From positions 1-34,099 of the forward strand of contig JAJRRC010000051.1 of assembly GCA_024279865.1 (NCBI GenBank): a stretch of 34,099 nt of DNA. The letters run 5' to 3'. Shown piece by piece: positions 1-6,543 of this stretch. Under the pieces are notes generated by a model. That model saw only the letters and a list, made by a program, of their open reading frames with translations. It searched no databases and was not told the origin of the DNA. Made by a program: the position numbers and the translations under genes. The DNA is from Planctomycetota bacterium. Its GTDB lineage: Bacteria; Planctomycetota; Phycisphaerae; Phycisphaerales; Phycisphaeraceae. Position 1 is the first letter of the stretch, and the number at the start of each line of letters is the position of its first letter.

Positions 1-1
1 A

Positions 2-148
2 CGGCGACGTGGTGCCTCAGGAGGCGACAAGTTGCGGGAGGCCTGGGATGAATTAGAAGTTGATTCGGTCATAATGGATTCCTTTCTGCCGGGCATTATC
101 CCGGTTCGGTTTGGAATCCGCTATTCGTGGGCTACCGCACGCTTTTAA
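2..148 (+). CDS. possible 3' end of an unidentified protein, cut by the window edge
   Basis: Frame 2 is open from the left edge to a TAA at 146-148 and would encode about 48 residues, including the stretch LREAWDELEVDSVIMDSF. I do not recognise the family. It would converge on the LacI gene. The open stretch is short enough to be chance, and a competing minus-strand ORF (53-277) overlaps it. Confidence 0.2.
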   Translation, partial: RRRGASGGDKLREAWDELEVDSVIMDSFLPGIIPVRFGIRYSWATARF

Positions 149-227
149 AACTTTCGTCGTGGAAATTCGCATACCCGATGGGTCTAAATGGTTACAAGGG
201 TCTACTGGGATGATTCGCGAAGAACCA

Positions 228-1214
228 TCAGGTACTTTTTCGAATGACCAGCCCGGTGGGGAGGCAACATTCGGCACCGAGCATTAATTTTTTTTGTTCA
301 GTCATCTGGATCAGCCAACTCAGAGCGGTTGTCACCATCGTGTTTCGGTCCCGGGTGATGGTGGTCAGAGAGGGGTTGATGAATCGGGCCATCCGAATAT
401 CATCCGAGCCAACCACTGCCACATCCTTGGGGACGGACAAGCCTTCTTCAGTTAATCCTTGCATAAAAATAGTGGCGACCATGTCTGAGACGACAATGAC
501 CGCATCAGGTCGATCTGGGTTGTTCGCAAAGGCACGCCCTGCTTCTAGGATCAAGTCCGGGTCGATGTCGCAAGGCCATGAACTGGCTTTGAGGCCATGG
601 AGCTGGCAGGCTTGTTCAAAGCTGGGGATTCGTTTTTGACTCGTAGGCCAGTGGCCCACATAGCCGACACTGCGATAACCCCTGTTTTTCAAGTGTTCCA
701 CCGCCTGCATCATGCCCGGCTGCAAATCTTCGTAAATCAGAGGCAAGTCACCACTTTTCTGTCCCAGAATCACGGTGGGAAATTGGTGGCGATGAATGTA
801 ACGGTATGGGGCTGAGTCAGGGGCCACCGCATTGGAAAACATCATGATGCCATCGACGCCCCGAGCGAGCAGCATTTCAAAGGCATCAAGTTCAGTCTTG
901 AATTCCCAGTCCGTGGCCGCCAACAGCAGGTGATAGTTGTGTTGCTGAGCTTGGCGCATCGCCAAGGCGGTCATTTCTGCAAAAAATGGGTTGCCGATGG
1001 AGCCACAGACAAACCCGAACGAAGCGGTTTTCCCTTTGGCCAAAGCCTGAGCGGAAAAAGAAGGGCGATAGTCTAAGTCTTTGGCTACTTGGCGAACCCG
1101 ATCACAAGTATTTTCGGAGATTCGCTTTTCCTTGTGGCGATTGTTGAGAACCCACGAAACGGTGGTCGTGGTCACGCCAACCTGCTGAGCAATGTCATTT
1201 AAAGTAGTTGCCAA
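228..1214 (-). CDS. LacI/GalR-family transcriptional regulator
   Basis: A DNA-binding repressor or activator of the LacI/GalR family with a sugar-type effector domain. The N-terminus holds the LacI helix-turn-helix (TLNDIAQQVGVTTTTVSWVL) and the hinge-helix region (DYRPSFSAQALAKGKT). The periplasmic-binding-protein-like effector domain follows, with GFVCGSIGNPFFAEM, the GVDGIMMFSN region and GSDDIRMARFINPSLTTI near the end. A longer reading from a TTG at 1232 is possible. I prefer the TTG at 1214 (protein MATTLNDIAQQ, 328 aa) because GGAG lies 7 nt upstream and LacI proteins usually begin a few residues before the HTH. Length is normal for the family. The gene has its own sigma70-type promoter overlapped by a palindromic operator, so autoregulation is likely. 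The effector cannot be read from the sequence. Confidence 0.93.
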   Translation of the reverse strand: MATTLNDIAQQVGVTTTTVSWVLNNRHKEKRISENTCDRVRQVAKDLDYRPSFSAQALAKGKTASFGFVCGSIGNPFFAEMTALAMRQAQQHNYHLLLAATDWEFKTELDAFEMLLARGVDGIMMFSNAVAPDSAPYRYIHRHQFPTVILGQKSGDLPLIYEDLQPGMMQAVEHLKNRGYRSVGYVGHWPTSQKRIPSFEQACQLHGLKASSWPCDIDPDLILEAGRAFANNPDRPDAVIVVSDMVATIFMQGLTEEGLSVPKDVAVVGSDDIRMARFINPSLTTITRDRNTMVTTALSWLIQMTEQKKLMLGAECCLPTGLVIRKST

Positions 1215-1261
1215 GATATTTCTCCATGCCAACGGCCTGTTTGGACACCGGTTTAAATAAA

Positions 1262-1290
1262 AGTATAGGCAATGTTGCTTAAACGTTCAA
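1262..1290 (-). promoter_or_regulatory. sigma70-type promoter of the LacI gene
   Basis: On the minus strand TTGAAC (1290-1285) and TATACT (1267-1262) are separated by exactly 17 nt, close to the sigma70 consensus. The -10 box lies about 48 nt upstream of the proposed TTG start. The -35 box lies inside the palindrome at 1276-1293. Confidence 0.75.
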
Positions 1291-1293
1291 GCA
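1276..1293. promoter_or_regulatory. LacI-family operator (site 1, autoregulatory)
   Basis: TGCTTAAACGTTCAAGCA is an 18-bp palindrome with one mismatch and the central CG typical of LacI/GalR operators. It covers the -35 box of the LacI promoter, so binding should block transcription. It matches the second site at 2658-2675 in 16 of 18 positions. That the LacI protein next door binds it is inferred. Confidence 0.75.
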
Positions 1294-1352
1294 GGCAAGG
1301 TCTTTTCCTGTGCTATCGCCAGGGCAAGCGCATATGACATTTCGCAAGTGAC

Positions 1353-1513
1353 GTAACGGGCCGGTCAATGCGGGATTTACTTGGATTAACGTAACGGGCC
1401 AATCAATGTGGGATTAAGCTGGATTAAGCTGGATTTACTTGGAACGCTCGGGGTATTCGAGACTTACGGGCGAATATCAATATGGGATTTGGGATTTTCA
1501 ATGTGGGATTTTT
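1353..1513. repeat. short irregular direct repeats (TCAATRYGGGATT) and a 38-bp tandem unit
   Basis: TCAAT-NN-GGGATT occurs at 1365, 1403, 1477 and 1498. The first two belong to a larger 38-bp unit that begins GTAACGGGCC at 1353 and at 1391. AGCTGGATTA is also repeated at 1418-1434. A related TCAATATGGGATCG lies at 6510, just before the cyclase gene. The block fills the gap between the LacI promoter and the terminator of the prepilin-like gene. No coding potential or known function was seen. Confidence 0.6.
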
Positions 1514-1540
1514 ACCACAAAAATTGACGATCCAAAAAAC

Positions 1541-1570
1541 AGATGGCTGCTCCGGTTGAAACAGCCATCT
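1541..1570 (-). terminator. rho-independent terminator of the prepilin-like gene
   Basis: AGATGGCTG (1541-1549) and CAGCCATCT (1562-1570) form a perfect 9-bp stem. Read on the minus strand the stem is followed at once by GTTTTTT. It lies 27 nt beyond the stop codon of the gene at 1597-2346. Confidence 0.85.
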
Positions 1571-1596
1571 GTGCTTTGATAAAAATCACGAGGGAT

Positions 1597-2346
1597 TTAG
1601 TCGATTTCAGCGATGTTCGTATCTCCCTTGATGATCATAAAAACATCATCCTGGCCAAGACTCGCGAACAGATTATCGTTGTTTGTGCGGGCTGAACCAG
1701 ACGTGAGGTCCAACTGGTCGTGGGTGGCTTCAAAGGTGACATGGTTGTCATTGAAGCCCACACTGCCACGCCATTCGTTGGTTCCAATTGCAGTGGGGTT
1801 GGTGTGGATAGACTTGATCCTATGTGGCGTGATGCCCACGCCTCCGGCGGCTCTAACGGTGCCATCATTATCCACGGGCCGATCAGAGATCACAACCGCT
1901 TCGCTGTTGGAAGTGTCACGCCATTCAGCGGGGCGCTGGGAGTTATTGGTGCCGGCATTCCTGATCTGAAGCAAAGAATAGGAGTAATTGGCTGTGGTCA
2001 GTGCCCCGACGGTCCACGGGTCCTTCGTTTCCGAAGGGCTGATCGCATAAGCACCGGTAAAGTAGTTATCGTCAAGCAATTCCTGGTAACGACCTTCAAC
2101 ATAAGCACCGGAAAGGCTGTTGATATCCTGCAACTGGCCTGTGGTACTACGACCGGGGTAGTAGGTGTTGTTGCCTTGGGAGAACAGGATCAGTCCGGTG
2201 TGGATGCCTCGAACCTGTGTGGAGTTCTGCATTTGGCGGGCTGTGCGACGAGCCGCTCCCAGCGCGGGCAGTAAGATTCCGATTAATAAGGCAATAATCG
2301 AAATTACAACCAATAATTCAATCAGGGTAAACGCATGCTTTTTCAT
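1597..2346 (-). CDS. prepilin-type (type II secretion pseudopilin-like) protein
   Basis: A 249-aa protein that begins with a class III prepilin signal: a short basic leader (MKKHA), then FTLIELLVVISIIALLIGIL with the conserved Glu at +5 of the mature protein. It should be cleaved and N-methylated by a prepilin peptidase and anchored by its hydrophobic helix. The segment after the helix (LPALGAARRTARQMQNSTQVRGIHTGL) and a C-terminal domain of about 200 residues match the large PulG/GspG-like prepilin families of Planctomycetes and Lentisphaerae. The exact role, whether pilus, secretion or polymer handling, is unknown. AGAGGAG lies 9 nt before the ATG. It stands alone, with its own promoter, an approximately 290-nt leader and a terminator. 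The LacI operator in its promoter suggests control by the neighbouring repressor. Confidence 0.85.
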   Translation of the reverse strand: MKKHAFTLIELLVVISIIALLIGILLPALGAARRTARQMQNSTQVRGIHTGLILFSQGNNTYYPGRSTTGQLQDINSLSGAYVEGRYQELLDDNYFTGAYAISPSETKDPWTVGALTTANYSYSLLQIRNAGTNNSQRPAEWRDTSNSEAVVISDRPVDNDGTVRAAGGVGITPHRIKSIHTNPTAIGTNEWRGSVGFNDNHVTFEATHDQLDLTSGSARTNNDNLFASLGQDDVFMIIKGDTNIAEID

Positions 2347-2643
2347 AGAAAAGCTCCTCTAAAAAAGAGAGACTGAAACAGCGGGTGTCATTCTTGGCCC
2401 AGCAATTTGACCAGATTGGATTTGTTCTAAAACAAGACTATTGTGCATGTGTAACCCAAATAGGCTACTTACTATTAAAATAGACGAATAATTCCTGGCT
2501 TAGAAATGCCTAGTAAATCATGCAGTTTGGGTCTGCTTCAAAAAAACCAGAATCTGTTCTTCTTGCCGAGGGCACAATAACATCCCTTAACTTGCAGATG
2601 AACATTCACCCGCAGACAAAATTTTCTCTACTAACGCCTATCA

Positions 2644-2672
2644 ATTGTAGGTGCCGTTGCTTAATCGGTCAA
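2644..2672 (-). promoter_or_regulatory. sigma70-type promoter directed at the prepilin-like gene
   Basis: On the minus strand TTGACC (2672-2667) and TACAAT (2649-2644) are 17 nt apart. Layout and operator overlap are the same as at the LacI promoter. The predicted transcript would have an untranslated leader of about 290 nt before the ATG at 2346. A 31-codon ORF beginning at the ATG near 2604 in this leader lacks a convincing ribosome binding site. Confidence 0.65.
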
Positions 2673-2676
2673 GCAA
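2657..2676. promoter_or_regulatory. LacI-family operator (site 2)
   Basis: TTGCTTAATCGGTCAAGCAA is a 20-bp palindrome with two mismatched pairs and a central CG. It overlaps the -35 box of the minus-strand promoter. The core agrees with site 1 at 16 of 18 positions. Confidence 0.75.
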
Positions 2677-2776
2677 TTTGACGGTACTGATTTGAAAAAA
2701 GCCAGTGTCGGAAGATATTTGAAGGAAAATGGGTCATCCGGTTATTGCGTACTTGCTTGGAAATAGAGCCTCATTG

Positions 2777-2931
2777 TTGCCCCCTCGCCTTGCGATTGTG
2801 GGCGAGAGGCCAAGGGGGCAAAAATGCTTGTCGCCTGTCATTAAACGCAGTAAACGATGCTGCTGGTAGCCTTTACTGTTTTTTCACCTTGCCGACCCTC
2901 GCCCGGCCGCTGGGGTCGGCAGGGCGAAAAA
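2777..2931. other. hairpin-rich intergenic segment
   Basis: Three consecutive inverted repeats lie in the gap (2347-3089) before the barrel gene. TTGCCCCCT 2777-2785 pairs with 2813-2821, with an inner CGCC/GGCG stem. CAGTAAA 2848-2854 pairs with TTTACTG 2872-2878 and is followed by six T. A 19-bp stem joins 2880-2898 and 2913-2931, with one mismatch and one G-T pair. The middle one has the form of a plus-strand terminator, although no gene is visible before it. A small RNA or an immobile repeat are possibilities only. Confidence 0.5.
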
Positions 2932-3089
2932 GAGTGCGACCGGAAAACTTAACTACGGCGCACGCATTCTCCGGATGAACCAGAAAAACTCCCTATTTGC
3001 TTGTCTTGACGGTCCTTAAACAATCGTGCATTTGGAATAAAGCTGTTACAATTCTCACTTGGATTCAATTGGCGTCAGGAGTGACTTAC

Positions 3090-4541
3090 ATGGCATGGCA
3101 ATCTTGTTTACAGTCGATCTTGGGGGTTTTGTTACTCACTGGGACGGTCTTGGCCCAAAGCAACACTTCGTTGGAACGGTTTGATCGTCAGCTCGAACAA
3201 ATTCGTCGAGAGACCCGTGTCGAGGTGAACCTTGAGGTTCCGATGGATCAACGCTTGTCGTTGGACTATGGCGCATCGTTTACCTATAGCTTTGGGGCGA
3301 TTGATGATTCAACCTTTCATACGCATCTTCTTCAGCAATACCAAGTGGTCGCTTTTGCGAGATTAGACCTTGACGGCGTGCATCAATTCTTTGTGCGAGG
3401 AAGCAGTACCTATCGGGACTTTATGCCTGGGTCTGATTCATTTGATGCTCATGGGGATGATTGGGAGCAGATCAAGCTTGACCGAGCGGTTTATCGGTTT
3501 GACTTGAATCGTGCTCTCGGTGCGTATGGGGAACAGGTGAGTCCGGTGAATGTGATTGTTGAAGGCGGCCGTCAGTTTGTGCACTGGTTCAATGGATTGA
3601 CGTTAAGTGAAACACTCGACGGGGCTCAAATCACGGTGACCTATGAAAAGTTTTCTTTGAAGACTTTGATCGCTAAGACCATCGCAGATTCGTTTGATAT
3701 TGATCCTTCGCGGCCGAACTATGACGGCGATACCAAACGCAATTTCTATGGCGGCATTCTTTCGGTGAATCTCAATGAACGCCACACGCCTTATGTCTAT
3801 GGCCTTGTCCAACGCGACAACAACAACAGTGATCCACTGGTGTCCACCGTGTCTGGCACCGTGATTACCCAATTCCAATATGACAGTTGGTACGTCGGCA
3901 CAGGTTCAACGGGCTCGCTAAGCGATAAAATTCTTTATGGCCTGGAAATGGTCTACGAAGGTGGACGCGGGCTGAGCAACAGCTTTGACAGCACAGGCGT
4001 ACAAATCACACAAACCAAAGAAGCGATTCACGCTTACGCCATCAACGCACGGCTAGACTATCTCTTCAACGGACAAAACCACAGCCGCGTGGGAGCAGAA
4101 GTTTTACTGGCGTCTGGCGATTCAGATCGACTCTCGACGACGGATACCTTTGGGGGCAATAAAACAGGGACTTCTGACCGGGCGTTTAATGCGTTTGGAT
4201 TAGTCAATACGGGACTGGCCTTTTCGCCAACCGTGTCCAACTTATTGATGGTCCGTTTGGGGGCTTCGACGTTTCCGCTTCCCAATGCCCAGCAGTTCAA
4301 ACGAATGCAGGTTGGCACCAACTTGTTCTTCTATAACAAACTCAACAAAAACGGTCCGATTGCGGAAAGTTCGACGAATCGTACTTTTTTGGGATTTGAG
4401 TCAGATATGTTTGTGAACTGGCAGTTGACCAGTGATTTATCTTGGGCGGCACGTTACGGCATCTTTTTTGGTGGTGACGCATTGACGACCAATTCCAACC
4501 CACGAAACTTCTTCTTTACCAGTTTGACTTTGGCGTTTTAG
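3090..4541 (+). CDS. outer-membrane beta-barrel (porin/alginate-export-like) protein
   Basis: A 483-aa exported protein with signal peptide MAWQSCLQSILGVLLLTGTVLAQS, cut near LAQ. A short charged segment (ERFDRQLEQIRRETRVEV) follows. The rest is a long run of alternating hydrophobic and polar strands (LSLDYGASFTYSFGAI, VYRFDL, TVTYEKFSLKTLI, YVYGLVQRDNNN, DLSWAARYGIFFGG) ending in phenylalanine (FFFTSLTLAF), as in outer-membrane barrels. The general style recalls the alginate-export/porin group; no substrate can be assigned. An in-frame upstream start exists at 2997. I chose the ATG at 3090 because AGGAG lies 8 nt before it and the signal peptide begins there. It is the first gene of a probable operon with the lipoprotein, FecR and cyclase genes (gaps of 67, 2 and 52 nt). 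Confidence 0.75.
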   Translation: MAWQSCLQSILGVLLLTGTVLAQSNTSLERFDRQLEQIRRETRVEVNLEVPMDQRLSLDYGASFTYSFGAIDDSTFHTHLLQQYQVVAFARLDLDGVHQFFVRGSSTYRDFMPGSDSFDAHGDDWEQIKLDRAVYRFDLNRALGAYGEQVSPVNVIVEGGRQFVHWFNGLTLSETLDGAQITVTYEKFSLKTLIAKTIADSFDIDPSRPNYDGDTKRNFYGGILSVNLNERHTPYVYGLVQRDNNNSDPLVSTVSGTVITQFQYDSWYVGTGSTGSLSDKILYGLEMVYEGGRGLSNSFDSTGVQITQTKEAIHAYAINARLDYLFNGQNHSRVGAEVLLASGDSDRLSTTDTFGGNKTGTSDRAFNAFGLVNTGLAFSPTVSNLLMVRLGASTFPLPNAQQFKRMQVGTNLFFYNKLNKNGPIAESSTNRTFLGFESDMFVNWQLTSDLSWAARYGIFFGGDALTTNSNPRNFFFTSLTLAF

Positions 4542-4608
4542 AGCCAGTTGAAATCGTTTCAAGTCGATTCAATTCGGGGTGTTGCAGGTTGCATGAGAGG
4601 ATAGGAAT

Positions 4609-5220
4609 ATGAACCGTTGGTGGATTCAAAAAATAGTGTTGGTTGCCGCATTGTGCTTGGTGGGGGGGTGTCAGGTCGCGCAAGTCAAGGATTCATTGAT
4701 GGATCAATACGCAGGGAATGATTTGGATTCCCAGATGGAATTTTGGCATACGTTGGCCGAAAAAAAATTAGTCAGCAATAACGAAGCGTTTCATGCGTTG
4801 GTCCTTTTGTATTGCGGCGAAGATCATGCCCAGGACTACGGTCAGCGGGTTGCTCGTCTGGTGGAAAGCAATTTTTTACCAGCCTCGTTTGATTTGCCTG
4901 CCGACCATGCGGTGACACGAGGCACCGTGGGCATCGTTTTATCAAAGATGTTAAAAGTTCGGGGGGGGCTGCTCATGCAGTTGTTCCGCCCTGATGGATT
5001 TTCCACGCAGCGTTATGCAGTGAAAGAAATGGTACATTTAAAATTGTTTCCCGCCAGCAGTCCGCATCAGATTTTCACAGGCCCGCAGTTAATTGAAGTG
5101 ATTGGGCGGGCTGAAGATTATCAGCTTTCGGTGGATCGCAAAGCATCGGCCGAGGTGTTTGAAGAAGCAGAATCATCGGCTCACGATCAGGGCACGCCCA
5201 CAGACACCCAGGAGAAATAA
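4609..5220 (+). CDS. hypothetical lipoprotein
   Basis: A 203-aa predicted lipoprotein with signal peptide and lipobox LVGGC, the lipidated Cys being residue 21. The mature part is alpha-helical and charged, with no domain I can name. One stretch (FDLPADHAVTRGTVGIVLSKMLKVRGGL) recalls small helical domains. The C-terminal tail is acidic and probably disordered. AGGATAGGAAT precedes the ATG. It sits between an outer-membrane barrel and, after only 2 nt, a FecR protein, so it is probably an envelope partner of that signalling unit. Function is unknown. Confidence 0.75.
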   Translation: MNRWWIQKIVLVAALCLVGGCQVAQVKDSLMDQYAGNDLDSQMEFWHTLAEKKLVSNNEAFHALVLLYCGEDHAQDYGQRVARLVESNFLPASFDLPADHAVTRGTVGIVLSKMLKVRGGLLMQLFRPDGFSTQRYAVKEMVHLKLFPASSPHQIFTGPQLIEVIGRAEDYQLSVDRKASAEVFEEAESSAHDQGTPTDTQEK

Positions 5221-5222
5221 TC

Positions 5223-6491
5223 ATGAACATAAAAGGCTTTTTAACATTGGCGTTGTCCGTATTGTTGATCGCTGGGGTGATGCCCGTGGGGGCGGCCAAT
5301 CCAAACGACACCGTTGTAACATCCAAGCCCGCGAGCTCTGAAGTTATTCCGGGGGCGGATCAGATTCTTGAAGCGATGGTGACGGGGGTGCGAGGTTTGG
5401 TGCAGGTACGTGGTGCCGATGACCAGCCGTGGCAGAAGGCCACCATTGGGATGAAGATCACACAGGGTGCTTCCTTTCGCACGGGACTTCGCAGCGCGGT
5501 GCAGTTTAAGATTCAGCCGGACCAGACGGTGACGTTGGATCGTCTTGGGACGATCACGTTGCTTCGGGCGGTGGCTGAGGCAGGGAAGATCAAGACGGAC
5601 TTGGGCATGAAATATGGTCGCACGCGGTATGACATTCGCAAGGCAGGCTTTGAACATGAATCGACCATTCGCAGTCCCAGTGCCACATTGTCGGTGCGTG
5701 GGACGCGGGTTGGGATTCAAGACGGCGCGTCTGGGTTTGTGGCATGGTGCACTGAAAGCCGGGCGTACCTGACGGATCAGTCCAGTCGGCGGAACTTGAC
5801 GTTTGGTGATCGTGGCCAGGTTCACGAGGGTTCAGAACATGTCGCAGGAGAATCCAAGCGACGCGGGACCATTGACCCCGGCGACGACCGTTCAAGGCAG
5901 GGACCTGAGCGGTTGTTGTTGACTGAGCGTCCCGGTGGCGACTTTAATCCGGGTCGTGGGCAGGGTCGTTTTGGTTTGCCACGCTTGCCGTTGCCGCCTC
6001 GTGGTTTTTTGCCGAAGTCGAGGTTGGTTGAGGGCTCATTGCGTTTTGAGCTGATATGGCAATCACCTTATTTTAGTACAGACTTGGACTTGTATGTGAT
6101 ATCTCCATCTTACACAGGGGACAATCCCATTAGTGTGGCAGTCGGTACGGTTCCGGGCGATGCGCTGACGGCACCCAGTGGCGGGCATGTGAATTCACAA
6201 TTTGGTGATGACACCGATGGCAGTCGTCCAATGACAGGCCCTGCTGCTTTTGGTCGTGAAGTGATTGAATGGGAAGGGAAGTTCCCTACGGGGAGGTTTA
6301 AGGTGGGGGTGTTGCCGTTTGATCTTGATGGCAAAAGCTCGCAACCCTATCATATTCACGTCAATGCCAAAGCACCCGGGCAGCAGGAATTTGCCACGAT
6401 ACAACACATTGACGGCACAGCCATTGATGGCGTGACTCATGAGCATGACGTGGTGGTGGGAGTGAACCTGCCACCGCAGGGCGATCACTAG
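5223..6491 (+). CDS. FecR-domain exported protein with a C-terminal YfaP-like domain
   Basis: A 422-aa exported protein with signal peptide MNIKGFLTLALSVLLIAGVMPVGAA. Residues about 55-165 form a FecR domain: VRGLVQVRGADDQPWQKA, GMKITQGASFRTGLRSAVQF, then STIRSPSATLSVRGTRVGI, the typical end motif. A low-complexity Gly/Arg/Pro linker (about 195-265) leads to a beta-sandwich-like module (FSTDLDLYVISPS, FGDDTDGSRPMTGPAAFGREVIEW, FKVGVLPFDLDG). That module resembles the YfaP/DUF2135-type domain; the resemblance is a judgement by eye. FecR domains of this kind act in the periplasm and often sit beside CHASE2 proteins. Here the next gene is a CHASE2-adenylate cyclase, so it may relay an envelope signal to that sensor. 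Confidence 0.85.
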   Translation: MNIKGFLTLALSVLLIAGVMPVGAANPNDTVVTSKPASSEVIPGADQILEAMVTGVRGLVQVRGADDQPWQKATIGMKITQGASFRTGLRSAVQFKIQPDQTVTLDRLGTITLLRAVAEAGKIKTDLGMKYGRTRYDIRKAGFEHESTIRSPSATLSVRGTRVGIQDGASGFVAWCTESRAYLTDQSSRRNLTFGDRGQVHEGSEHVAGESKRRGTIDPGDDRSRQGPERLLLTERPGGDFNPGRGQGRFGLPRLPLPPRGFLPKSRLVEGSLRFELIWQSPYFSTDLDLYVISPSYTGDNPISVAVGTVPGDALTAPSGGHVNSQFGDDTDGSRPMTGPAAFGREVIEWEGKFPTGRFKVGVLPFDLDGKSSQPYHIHVNAKAPGQQEFATIQHIDGTAIDGVTHEHDVVVGVNLPPQGDH

Positions 6492-6543
6492 TGGGTTGCC
6501 GTGAGCAGGTCAATATGGGATCGATTGGGAACCCCCTCTTATA

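Noticed and set aside
53-277. 74-codon minus-strand ORF
   Set aside because: It overlaps the 3' end of the LacI gene, has no ribosome binding site or recognisable domain, and looks like a chance frame.
1353-1513. CRISPR array
   Set aside because: Repeats are only about 14 bp, spacing varies, and no cas genes are present.
1720-2274. 184-codon plus-strand ORF opposite the prepilin-like gene
   Set aside because: It is antisense to a gene with clear prepilin features; its protein has no recognisable motif.
2745-2978. 77-codon plus-strand ORF
   Set aside because: It is the translation of two GC-rich hairpins, without a ribosome binding site or protein-like composition.
5241-5825. 194-codon minus-strand ORF opposite the FecR gene
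   Set aside because: It is antisense to a recognised domain; composition is Arg/Pro/His-rich as in shadow frames.
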